From NCBI GenBank assembly GCA_026706505.1, contig JAPOYQ010000598.1, positions 1 through 6,169 of the forward strand: a stretch of DNA of 6,169 nt, in the 5' to 3' direction. Shown in pieces: positions 1-6,169 of this stretch. A program made the translations under genes and the position numbers. Under the pieces are notes generated by a model. It did no database searches. It was not told where the DNA came from and worked only from the letters and a program-made list of their open reading frames with translations. This DNA is from Gemmatimonadota bacterium (lineage in GTDB: Bacteria > Latescibacterota > UBA2968 > UBA8231). Within the stretch, counting starts at the first letter, position 1. Each line of letters starts with the position of its first letter.

Positions 1-684
1 GTGGTAGATAAGGTGCGCTCGGGACAGGTCGATGTCTCCGGCCAAGGCCCCAACTCTACGGGCATCTTGGGCCTGATCGCCCCAGAATTCGCCGAACCTG
101 CATTCGCCGAATACCTGATCTCCGATCCAATCACCCGCTACGCCGAAGCCTTCTTAGGGCCGGAGCTACGGCTCGGACACGTGCATCTGTGGTGTACAGA
201 ACGTCCCTACGACACCGGGTGGCACCGCGACATTGGCCAGCCGCCGGTCAATTACAGCGAAGCCGAGGAAATGGCCATCCTCAACCAGCCATTCGTCAGC
301 CTCAAATGGCAGACGGCCCTGCTCGACGATCCGTGCCTGTGGGTAGTTCCGGGGAGCCAGCGGCGCTATCGCACCGAGCCAGAAGCCGAGGTATTGTTCG
401 GCAACACGCGCCAACCAATTCCCGGCGGAGTGCAGGTGAATTTGCAGCGAGGGCAAACCGTGTTTTGGAACGGCAAAATCATCCATCGCGGCCATAAACC
501 CAACGACTTGGAACGACGGCTGAGCGTCACCGGCGGCCTGCGGCGCTACGATCCCCAAGAGCCAATGGATTACGTGGGTAGCGACTGGGAATGGCGTCTG
601 TCCGACCGAGTGCGAGCAGCGCTACCGGAGAAGGCGCAACTTTACTACGACCGCTGGCGCAGTCTGCCTCGGGACGCCAACTAA
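1..684 (+). CDS. Phytanoyl-CoA dioxygenase (PhyH)-like Fe(II)/2-oxoglutarate oxygenase, 5' end probably missing
   Basis: A probable non-haem iron oxygenase that would couple 2-oxoglutarate decarboxylation to hydroxylation of a small molecule; the substrate cannot be predicted. Seen directly: a WHRD segment supplies the HxD iron ligands (H75, D77); a W-V-V-P-G-S segment (114-119) matches the PhyH core strand; a distal IHRGHKP segment (161-167) supplies the third ligand (H162 or H165), and R172/R173 lie where the 2-oxoglutarate-binding arginine is expected. The frame is open from the first base of the window. GTG at base 1 could be a start, but family members usually run 250-300 residues with more sequence before HxD, so the N terminus most likely lies outside the window. 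The TAA stop (682-684) overlaps the TAG stop of the convergent membrane-protein gene. No link to that gene beyond adjacency is visible. The fold is clear; function is not. Confidence 0.85.
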   Translation: MVDKVRSGQVDVSGQGPNSTGILGLIAPEFAEPAFAEYLISDPITRYAEAFLGPELRLGHVHLWCTERPYDTGWHRDIGQPPVNYSEAEEMAILNQPFVSLKWQTALLDDPCLWVVPGSQRRYRTEPEAEVLFGNTRQPIPGGVQVNLQRGQTVFWNGKIIHRGHKPNDLERRLSVTGGLRRYDPQEPMDYVGSDWEWRLSDRVRAALPEKAQLYYDRWRSLPRDAN

Positions 685-709
685 TTTGCAAACGCTTCTT
701 TAGCGTCCC
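671..709. terminator. Inverted repeat over the convergent stop codons, possible bidirectional terminator
   Basis: GGGACGC at 671-677 is exactly complementary to GCGTCCC at 703-709, enclosing the overlapping stop codons at 681-684 in a 25-base loop. A second hairpin, ACGCT (692-696) with AGCGT (702-706) around a 5-base loop, shares the right arm, so the two cannot form together. There is no strong T-run on either side, so it is not a textbook intrinsic terminator. The stems are short and could be chance; position between two convergent genes is the main argument. Confidence 0.25.
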
Positions 710-2312
710 CAGAAGACACCACGCGGTAAATCCTCACATCCGCCGTCACTTTCTCCAACGCGAGATGCTCGTCCCACACCTCAAACTGCTCGGCGCGCTC
801 CATAAACCAATCGCTCTCCACTAGCACGTGACTGATCTGGAAGCGCCGCAGCGCCGAAATGCTGCTCGCGTTTGGGAACCCCTCCATGATGCGCGCCAGG
901 GCGTGAACGTGCTGCGGCACAAAGCTGGCAAACCCATTGGCCATCGGCCGCCCGTGATACATCTGACAGTTCATCCAATAGGTCGTCTGATCAAAGCGGT
1001 CGGCCCGGCCACTGGCGACCATGGGCACGTGCACGATGCGAGTATCCGGCGGTGCCTCTCGCAGCCACTGGACCCATTCCTGCGTCGGCACTTCCCACTT
1101 GAGCAGCGGCACTGGCGCGGACAGCCAATCGACGGCCACTATCAAAACAACCAAGCACTGCGCCCACCGACGGCGACCCAGCCAAGCCAGTCCCAAGACC
1201 ACGAGCAACGCGACAAAAAGCTGCGCTAGCCCGGCAAAACGCCACAAATTGCGCGCGTACTCAAACCCCGAATAATACATCCGCAGCAACTCGTATGGAG
1301 CGTTCCACGGCGCGTCGAGGCGAGGTCCAAAAGACAGCAATACACAACCCAGCGCCGCGCCGAGACAGAACAACGCCCAGCGCCGATAGCACCGGTTTGT
1401 CAGACCAAACCAAATCCCGGCCAAAGCCAACGGCCACACGGCCACCCCAAACCCCAGCGCATGGCCTCGCCAATCGGGTGGACGTTGCCGCAGCCAGTTG
1501 GTGGCCGGCATCTTCGCGTAGTCGTCAACGCGAGCACTCGTGCGGCGAATCGTCTCTTCCGAGCGATATCGCTCCATATCCAATCCGCTCAGCACGCCCA
1601 GTTGCCCAACGGCTATGGGCACGACCAACGCGCCGCACAAGCCGAGCGCCGCAATGGGCGCGAGGAGACGCCGAGGCGGCCAACACAGGACGAGGTAACC
1701 CGCCACCGCTACCGGCCCGAACAACAGGGCTGTGTGCGACGCCGTGTGAAAGCACACAGCCATCCAAACGCCGCACCTTAGCAGTGGGCCGAATCCCCCG
1801 TCGCGCCGGAACTGGACCAAACAAGCCAGTACCATTATGCAGGGGAACAGGACGACCGTCTGGACGACGCCGAGCTGATCGGCGGCCAAGGGCAGCATTT
1901 CCACGAGGACGCCCCCGGCCAAGGCCGTCCCCAGCGGAAAGCGCAATTGGCGCAACAAGAAAAAGCCGCTCCAGCCATTCAGCGCCAGAATCGCCAGCAA
2001 AATTGCGTTGTACGCTAGGGGCGGGGAATCGGCAATCAGCAAAATGACGCCAAAGGCCAAACCGGTCAGCCATTGAGGTTCCGAATAGGCAAAGGCCGCG
2101 GGATTGGGATGGAAAATCGGCGCGTTCCAGTAGTCGAGATACCCGTGTGTCAACCGGTCGCTGTTCCACCACAGCGTCCACATTTCCCAGCGCACCGTGG
2201 TCGCGGTTGGGTAATTTCCAAAGGGAACGTGCGTGGTCAGATGCAGACCCAGCGGCGCGGTCTGGACGAAAGCGACGGCGACAAACAGAGCCGGAATGAT
2301 CAAGCGGCGCAT
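681..2312 (-). CDS. Polytopic membrane protein, GT-C/YfhO-like putative glycosyltransferase
   Basis: A 543-residue integral membrane protein with about ten hydrophobic segments (roughly residues 4-21, 82-120 as two, 128-167 as two, 180-205, 216-240, 287-304, 311-327, 361-378 and 383-398) followed by a soluble C-terminal domain of about 140 residues. After the first helix comes an aromatic-rich loop with WTLWWN (45-50) and YWNAPIFHP (61-69), then AFAYSEPQW (73-81). This layout resembles large GT-C-fold membrane proteins often annotated as YfhO-like or family-39 glycosyltransferases, which transfer sugars from polyprenyl-phosphate donors outside the membrane; donor and acceptor are unknown. E43 in the first loop is a possible catalytic acid, but that is a guess. 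The ATG lies one base after the TAA of the SDR gene (TAATATG), with no good Shine-Dalgarno sequence, so translation is probably coupled. Its TAG stop overlaps that of the convergent oxygenase gene. Confidence 0.7.
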   Translation of the reverse strand: MRRLIIPALFVAVAFVQTAPLGLHLTTHVPFGNYPTATTVRWEMWTLWWNSDRLTHGYLDYWNAPIFHPNPAAFAYSEPQWLTGLAFGVILLIADSPPLAYNAILLAILALNGWSGFFLLRQLRFPLGTALAGGVLVEMLPLAADQLGVVQTVVLFPCIMVLACLVQFRRDGGFGPLLRCGVWMAVCFHTASHTALLFGPVAVAGYLVLCWPPRRLLAPIAALGLCGALVVPIAVGQLGVLSGLDMERYRSEETIRRTSARVDDYAKMPATNWLRQRPPDWRGHALGFGVAVWPLALAGIWFGLTNRCYRRWALFCLGAALGCVLLSFGPRLDAPWNAPYELLRMYYSGFEYARNLWRFAGLAQLFVALLVVLGLAWLGRRRWAQCLVVLIVAVDWLSAPVPLLKWEVPTQEWVQWLREAPPDTRIVHVPMVASGRADRFDQTTYWMNCQMYHGRPMANGFASFVPQHVHALARIMEGFPNASSISALRRFQISHVLVESDWFMERAEQFEVWDEHLALEKVTADVRIYRVVSSGDAKEAFAN

Positions 2313-2313
2313 A

Positions 2314-3207
2314 TTACTTCAACCCGCAACACCGCCGCTGCACAATGCGATCGACCGGCGTGCGTTCAATACCCAAGTGTTGAAATACATCTGGCTCTTC
2401 TTTCTTCGCTGATTCCGTAAGAGCGACGAGAAAATCAATCGGCACTTGGGTTCGGGGTCTGAGCCGCAACAAGGCTCTACCCGGCCACGTAATGCACTGA
2501 ACGGGGAACGGCACCAACAGGGGCTTGTTGCCCTGTGCGCGGGCCAACTGGCGCATCAAGTCCACAAAGCGGATGGACGCTCCATACATGGACCAAACGC
2601 CTCTATCCGCATCCTGTCCCCGGCGGCCAATCAAGGCGTGCAGAACTTGGACGATGTCGCCTATCCACAGCGGCCGCACCAAGAACCGGCCCCCATTGGG
2701 AACGGGCAGTACCTTCAACCGCGACAGCTTGGTCAGCGCATCAAAGGTCGCCGCCAGCGGCCCTCCCGTCTCGCCGATGATCATGCTCGCCCGCAGGCAA
2801 ATCGCGTCTAAGGCACTTGCGCCGATGAGCTGTTCGGCGCGATTCTTCGAGCGGCCGTAGAGCGAATACTCAGAGGTAGCCAAGTCTGTGCTAAAAAAAA
2901 TAAGCCGCGCATCAGGGTTATATTTTTCCATCAGGCCAATCAGCAGGCTCGTCAGTTCGACGTTGGCAGCAATCATGGCGTCTTGGTCGCGCCCGCGCAC
3001 AGCCGCCGCCAAATGAATGACCACATCAGCCAACCGCACGTATTCCGCCAAGGACTCTTCGTCATAGCGGCAAATCCGGGTGTAGTTAGCGGTCGCAACA
3101 TCTTTGCGGCCCAACCACACGGCTTGCTCCCAAGCCGCTGCCGCCATTAGTTGTTGACCCACGTAACCGCTTGCGCCCGTAATCAATAAACGCGGAGAGT
3201 CCGCCAT
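2314..3207 (-). CDS. NAD(P)-dependent epimerase/dehydratase (extended-type SDR)
   Basis: A 297-residue short-chain dehydrogenase/reductase, probably cytosolic, of the class acting on sugar nucleotides or similar substrates. Seen directly: a nucleotide-binding GASGYVG at residues 11-17 (GxxGxxG) directly after a hydrophobic strand; DVVIHLAA (61-68), the usual strand-4 signature; FFSTDLA (104-110) carrying the candidate active-site Ser/Thr (S106/T107); and the catalytic YxxxK pair as Y117 and K121. The C-terminal third is basic and less conserved, so the substrate (UDP-sugar, dTDP-sugar or other) cannot be named. It is the first gene of a two-gene minus-strand operon with the membrane protein. 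Its ATG faces the radical SAM gene across 24 bp; the bases before the ATG include a purine-rich gagacgag stretch, only a weak ribosome-binding site. Full length for a compact member of the family. The family call is firm, the reaction is not. Confidence 0.88.
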   Translation of the reverse strand: MADSPRLLITGASGYVGQQLMAAAAWEQAVWLGRKDVATANYTRICRYDEESLAEYVRLADVVIHLAAAVRGRDQDAMIAANVELTSLLIGLMEKYNPDARLIFFSTDLATSEYSLYGRSKNRAEQLIGASALDAICLRASMIIGETGGPLAATFDALTKLSRLKVLPVPNGGRFLVRPLWIGDIVQVLHALIGRRGQDADRGVWSMYGASIRFVDLMRQLARAQGNKPLLVPFPVQCITWPGRALLRLRPRTQVPIDFLVALTESAKKEEPDVFQHLGIERTPVDRIVQRRCCGLK

Positions 3208-3240
3208 CTCGTCTCAGTCCTGATTGCGCCGATGAACATA
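3154..3240. promoter_or_regulatory. Compact divergent control region (24-bp gap, candidate promoters within coding DNA)
   Basis: Only 3208-3231 separates the two divergent start codons, so any promoters must overlap coding sequence. On the plus strand, TTGACC (3154-3159) and CGTAAT (3178-3183) are 18 bp apart and would start a transcript about 40 bases before the radical SAM ATG. On the minus strand, TTGTTC and TATGTT (the latter at 3235-3240) are 17 bp apart and would start just before the SDR ATG. The matches are weak (3-5 of 6), and the sigma-70 consensus may not apply in this organism. No operator-like palindrome is evident. Confidence 0.2.
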
Positions 3241-4566
3241 GCACTCGTCCACGTCCTGAACAAAAGCAAAAAGTACGGCCTCAATAAGGACCTAAACGGC
3301 GGCCTCGGCACGGCCGACGACTTTGGCGATTCCTTGGCGTTTGGCATACTAAAGCGAATCCGGCGGAGGTGGGTCCGCATCCCCATCGTCGAGTTCGCAT
3401 TCTTGCAAAGCGTCCTCTTGGAACAGGGCCACGCGGTATCCTATTTTGAAGGCACCCTGCCGCAAGGCGACGTGGACTTGGTGTTGCTGTACGGTTCGCT
3501 CGTCGATTACCGGCGCGAAAACCAAGTGTGCCAATCGCTCAAAGAGAAGCTGCCCAAAGCCAAAATAGGTTTCTGGGGGCCTTTCCCCTCGCGATTTCCC
3601 CAGCTATTTGACAGCGGCGACTTCGTCCTCCAAGGCGAGCCAGAAGCCTTCTTCGCCCACCAATTCGAGCACCTCGATCAACTCAAAGGCCACGTGGCGA
3701 TCACCTCGCTTGCCGACATGGAGGCACTGCCTCCACCTTCGTTTGACAACTTTCCCATTGATCAATACCGCTATCTTCCCGCCATTGCCAAACGGCCATT
3801 TGTCGCGCTGCAAGCGAGTCGCGGATGCCCCTTTAGCTGCCGCGCCTATTGCGCGTACGGCGAGTACCAAGGAGCAAAAATTCGCTTGCGGCCCGCGCGC
3901 AAAGTCGTCGATGACATCGTCCGGTTAAAGGAACAACACCGCATAAAAGCCATTCAGTTCAGGGACCCCCTCTTCGGCCTCCACAAGCCGTTTGTCCGCG
4001 AACTATGCGAAGAGCTAAAACGGAGAAACGTCCAGATTGAATGGGGCATGGAAACCCGCCTCGACTTGCTCGACGAAGACAACTTGCAACAGATGTTCGC
4101 CGTGGGGCTGCGCAACATCAACGTCGGCATCGAGACCCCCAACGCGGCCATCGCAAAAATCAACAAAAGGCCGCTGGTCGAAGAGCAGCACCAAGAGCGC
4201 ATAATTGCGTTCTGCAAAAAGCTAGGCATCAAGGTCGCCGCTTTCTACATTTTGGCCTTAGAGGGCGACACCGAAGAAACCATCCGCGAAGCCGTGCAAT
4301 ACGCCATCAAACTCAACACCTATCTGGCCCGCTTTTCCGTTGCTACCCCGTACCCTGGGACGGCCTTTTACAACCAGCTCGACCACGTAGGCAGGATATC
4401 GACTTACGATTACGAAAAATACACGCAATTTCACCTCGTATTTGAGCACGAAAACTTGTCGGCACCCCAAGTCAGACGCCTACTCGAAAAAGCTTATCTT
4501 CGCTACTATTGCCGTCCCGCCTACTGGGCCATGTTTGTCAAATGGAAGATGAAAAATTGGCGCTAG
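3232..4566 (+). CDS. B12-binding-type radical SAM protein with a CX3CX3C cluster motif
   Basis: A 444-residue enzyme that would use a [4Fe-4S] cluster and S-adenosylmethionine to make a 5'-deoxyadenosyl radical; the product is unknown. The N-terminal ~180 residues form a Rossmann-like domain typical of cobalamin-binding radical SAM proteins (hydrophobic strands near 82-87 and 111-115) but lack the DxHxxG cobalt-ligand motif, as do many class B members. The radical SAM core begins at about 190 with SRGCPFSCRAYC: cluster cysteines C199, C203 and C207, with three rather than two residues between the second and third. GIETPN (299-304), the LEGDTEET segment (343-350) and TPYPGT (372-377) match later strands of the core. 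The C-terminal tail is basic and aromatic (YLRYYCRP, then KWKMKNWR), like the tails of lipid- or hopanoid-associated relatives, and may touch the membrane. There is no clear Shine-Dalgarno sequence before the ATG. The TPR gene follows with overlapping stop and start codons. Confidence 0.88.
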   Translation: MNIALVHVLNKSKKYGLNKDLNGGLGTADDFGDSLAFGILKRIRRRWVRIPIVEFAFLQSVLLEQGHAVSYFEGTLPQGDVDLVLLYGSLVDYRRENQVCQSLKEKLPKAKIGFWGPFPSRFPQLFDSGDFVLQGEPEAFFAHQFEHLDQLKGHVAITSLADMEALPPPSFDNFPIDQYRYLPAIAKRPFVALQASRGCPFSCRAYCAYGEYQGAKIRLRPARKVVDDIVRLKEQHRIKAIQFRDPLFGLHKPFVRELCEELKRRNVQIEWGMETRLDLLDEDNLQQMFAVGLRNINVGIETPNAAIAKINKRPLVEEQHQERIIAFCKKLGIKVAAFYILALEGDTEETIREAVQYAIKLNTYLARFSVATPYPGTAFYNQLDHVGRISTYDYEKYTQFHLVFEHENLSAPQVRRLLEKAYLRYYCRPAYWAMFVKWKMKNWR

Positions 4567-4616
4567 TGCGTCCTCAGTGGCTCGCCGCGCTCGCGCTATG
4601 GCTTGTGGCCGCGTGC
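4566..4616 (+). other. Lipoprotein signal peptide of the TPR protein
   Basis: Seventeen codons from GTG 4566 give R2 in the n-region, the hydrophobic core WLAALALWL, then V-A-A-C, which fits the lipobox pattern [LVI][ASTVI][GAS]C. Cleavage before C17 and lipidation would anchor the repeats on the outer face of the inner membrane or in the outer membrane. The residues after Cys (A-D-G) include D at +3, not +2, so the classical inner-membrane retention signal is absent; this sorting rule is not universal. Confidence 0.7.
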
Positions 4617-5903
4617 GCCGACGGCCCCGGCCAAATCCACTACGCCGAGTGCCAACGCCAAGCCGACGCCAAAAACTACCTGCCGGCCATCCAAGCCTGT
4701 CAGCAGGCTCTCAACAGCGAGCCAGAGCACGTGCAAGCGCGGCTGCTATTGGGGAAGCTGTTGCTCAAACACGGCCAACTCGACGTGGCCATCCAGCACT
4801 TCGAGTACATCATCCAACGCGACCCACAGCACCTAGCAGCCTACGAAGCCCTCGGCGACTTGTACGTGCGGCAGCGGCGCAACGACCAAGCCATCGCCGC
4901 GTACCAAACAGCCCTTCAGCACGCGCCCGACCAGCCAGCTTTTTACCGCAAGCTAGCCCTCGTCTACGGCGACCAAAACCGCTACGCCGATGCCGTTGAG
5001 GTGCTGCATAAAGCCATAGAATTAGAGCCACAGCACGTGGCCACCCACTACAACTTGGGGCTAGTCTATCAGCGGCAAGCTCGCTACGCAGAGGCGCGGG
5101 CGCAGCTACAGCAGGCCGCCCAGCTAGATTCCACGAGTGCGGACGCTCACTACCGGCTAGGGCAGATCGAGGCCCAATTGGGTCAGTACTCAGCAGCCGA
5201 GGCCAGCCTACAGGCGGCGTTGACGTACCAACCCAATCACGCCTTGGCTCTTGCCGCGCTCGGGCATGTCCTGCTCCAACAAGGGCAGTCGCACGCAGCC
5301 GAAACCGCGCTAGTGCAAGCCGTAGTAGCCGATCCGTTTGAACCCGAAGCCCTGCACCGGCTGGGAACGCTCTATTTGCGGGAGGGGCGACCCGAAGAAG
5401 GGGGCAAGTTGCTGGCGGCGTTTGCGCGCTTGCAGCCAGTGCGCGAGCAGATCGAGCACTACCGCTACCTGCTCACGCTCTACCCAGAAGACGCAGACGC
5501 TTACTATAATTTGGGGGTGCTCTACGGGGGGTTGGGGCACCGCGAAGCTGCGGCTGGCGAGTACCGCCGCGCCTTGGCCATCAATCCAGCCGACCTCGGA
5601 GCGCGCAACAACCTCGCCAACATCCTGCTCAACACCGGGCAAATCAACGCAGCCATCCAGCAATACGAACAGCTCTTGGCCCTGTACCCGCGCTATGCCC
5701 AAGGCTACAACAACTTGGGAGCGGCCTATCTGCGGTTAGGCGACGGGGAAGCGGCAACCCGGATGTTCCAAAAGGCCCTGTGGGCTGATCCAGAATACGC
5801 GGATGCTCACTACAACTTGAGTATGCTGTACTTCAGGCAGGGGCGACAAGCCGAGGGCCAAGCCGCTCTCGATAAGTATCGCTCTTTAACGACAGAAAAA
5901 TAG
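4566..5903 (+). CDS. TPR-repeat lipoprotein, about 12 tetratricopeptide repeats
   Basis: A 445-residue probable lipoprotein built almost wholly of tetratricopeptide repeats, a protein-docking scaffold with no enzymatic domain. From the GTG at 4566 the N terminus reads MRPQWLAALALWLVAAC: a charged start, a hydrophobic core, and a lipobox VAAC with lipidated C17. Repeats of 34 residues follow at about 23-53, 55-87, 88-121, 122-155, 156-189, 190-223, 224-257 and 258-291; after a 16-residue insert come four more at 308-341, 342-375, 376-409 and 410-439. The A-helix signature (YNLG or similar) and the closing proline recur in most. The start is uncertain: GTG 4566 forms TAGTG with the radical SAM stop; TTG 4557 has a GGAAGA 7 bases upstream; ATG 4542 would add an acidic MEDEK poorly suited to a signal peptide. 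In an operon with the radical SAM gene, it may organise envelope assembly partners; that role is inferred. Confidence 0.88.
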   Translation: MRPQWLAALALWLVAACADGPGQIHYAECQRQADAKNYLPAIQACQQALNSEPEHVQARLLLGKLLLKHGQLDVAIQHFEYIIQRDPQHLAAYEALGDLYVRQRRNDQAIAAYQTALQHAPDQPAFYRKLALVYGDQNRYADAVEVLHKAIELEPQHVATHYNLGLVYQRQARYAEARAQLQQAAQLDSTSADAHYRLGQIEAQLGQYSAAEASLQAALTYQPNHALALAALGHVLLQQGQSHAAETALVQAVVADPFEPEALHRLGTLYLREGRPEEGGKLLAAFARLQPVREQIEHYRYLLTLYPEDADAYYNLGVLYGGLGHREAAAGEYRRALAINPADLGARNNLANILLNTGQINAAIQQYEQLLALYPRYAQGYNNLGAAYLRLGDGEAATRMFQKALWADPEYADAHYNLSMLYFRQGRQAEGQAALDKYRSLTTEK

Positions 5904-5904
5904 A

Positions 5905-6169
5905 CTACTGCTCGGTTGGGCGCGGTTTGCGGGCCTTATAGACCTCTCGATCAAACGAATAGGCGATGTTCACGGTTTCCATGGGTTCGTCGCGGAAGTC
6001 GAAGCGCAGGGCCAGGTCTTCGATCTCCACCACAAAGGAGGACACGTCCCTGTGCAAGGGCGGAAACACGATGAAGCCGGTGGATTCCTGGCCGCTGAAG
6101 ACGAACTCGTCGGTCTTGTACATGGTCTCTTGGAGGATGTCCTTCCGCTCTTCGGTCTTCAAATAGACG
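5905..6169 (-). CDS. Unrecognised protein, C-terminal 88 residues only (5' end beyond window)
   Basis: The frame runs open off the right edge, so only the C terminus is visible; a TTG near 6162 is in frame but continues upstream as coding, so it is not taken as a start. The visible part begins VYLKTEERKDI and contains FVFSGQESTGFIVFPPL, then a run of alternating hydrophobic strands (FVVEIEDLALRFDF, then METVNIAYSF), and ends in a charged KARKPRPTEQ. This suggests a small beta-sandwich-like domain ending in a flexible basic tail. I do not recognise the family, and no catalytic motif or membrane segment is visible. Its TAG stop lies one base from the TAG of the convergent TPR gene. Smooth codon use and a charged, plausible composition support it as a real gene rather than a shadow frame. 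Confidence 0.65.
   Translation of the reverse strand, partial: VYLKTEERKDILQETMYKTDEFVFSGQESTGFIVFPPLHRDVSSFVVEIEDLALRFDFRDEPMETVNIAYSFDREVYKARKPRPTEQ

Noticed and set aside
1295..2047. A 250-codon open frame on plus, antisense to the membrane-protein gene
   Set aside because: Its product is rich in Arg, Pro, Ser and Thr with no motif, as expected from the complement of a GC-rich membrane-protein gene; the minus-strand frame has coherent membrane segments.
1525..2181. A 218-codon minus-strand frame within the membrane-protein gene
   Set aside because: Out-of-frame shadow with Arg/Gly/Ala-rich composition and no domain; the true frame gives a typical membrane topology.
3608..4445. Plus-strand frames at 3608-3928 and 4041-4445 inside the radical SAM gene
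   Set aside because: Low-complexity Ser/Thr- or Arg-rich translations in the wrong frame; the radical SAM frame carries recognisable motifs throughout.
4509..4541. ATG 4509 as the start of the TPR gene
   Set aside because: It would overlap the radical SAM gene by 58 bases and place a long N-terminal extension before an otherwise good lipoprotein signal peptide.
4633..5883. Recurrent short words such as tacaacttggg as a DNA repeat array
   Set aside because: They fall at the same position of successive 34-residue TPR units and reflect the protein repeat rather than a DNA element.
6160..6162. TTG as the start of the right-edge minus-strand gene
   Set aside because: The frame stays open to the window edge, no ribosome-binding site is visible, and the fragment looks like a C-terminal domain.
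1..6169. Possible reassignment of TGA, prompted by its absence as a stop
   Set aside because: All frames are uninterrupted and tryptophan is encoded by TGG wherever I checked; no in-frame TGA breaks a conserved region.
1..6169. tRNA, rRNA, CRISPR, insertion sequence or attachment site
   Set aside because: No cloverleaf-like segment, spaced direct repeats, transposase motif or terminal inverted repeats were seen, and almost all bases are taken by protein genes.

Overview
The window looks like a very compact stretch of bacterial chromosome: moderately high GC by eye, uninterrupted ORFs, and almost no intergenic DNA. I see no RNA gene, mobile element, CRISPR array or phage marker. The phylum cannot be fixed. 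The tetranucleotide CTAG is common here, which argues against enterobacteria, and few starts have a good Shine-Dalgarno sequence. Four of the six stop codons are TAG and none is TGA.

Layout, left to right. (1) 1-684, plus strand: the C-terminal part of a phytanoyl-CoA dioxygenase-like Fe(II)/2-oxoglutarate oxygenase, probably cut by the left edge. (2) 681-3207, minus strand: a two-gene operon of an NAD(P)-dependent epimerase/dehydratase (2314-3207) followed one base later by a polytopic membrane protein resembling GT-C/YfhO-type glycosyltransferases (681-2312). (3) 3232-5903, plus strand: a second two-gene operon of a cobalamin-binding-type radical SAM enzyme (3232-4566) and a TPR-repeat lipoprotein (about 4566-5903) whose start overlaps the radical SAM stop. 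(4) 5905-6169, minus strand: the C-terminal end of an unrecognised protein cut by the right edge.

The two operons diverge from a gap of only 24 bp. At both outer ends genes meet tail to tail, with a 4-bp overlap at 681-684 and a single base at 5904. Only about 26 of 6169 bases are non-coding.

A sugar-nucleotide-type SDR, a GT-C-like membrane protein, a B12-type radical SAM enzyme and a TPR lipoprotein together suggest an envelope glycan or glycolipid assembly/modification locus. This is inference from family membership; no substrate can be read from the sequence. The most distinctive molecular feature is the radical SAM cysteine motif, which is CX3CX3C rather than the usual CX3CX2C.
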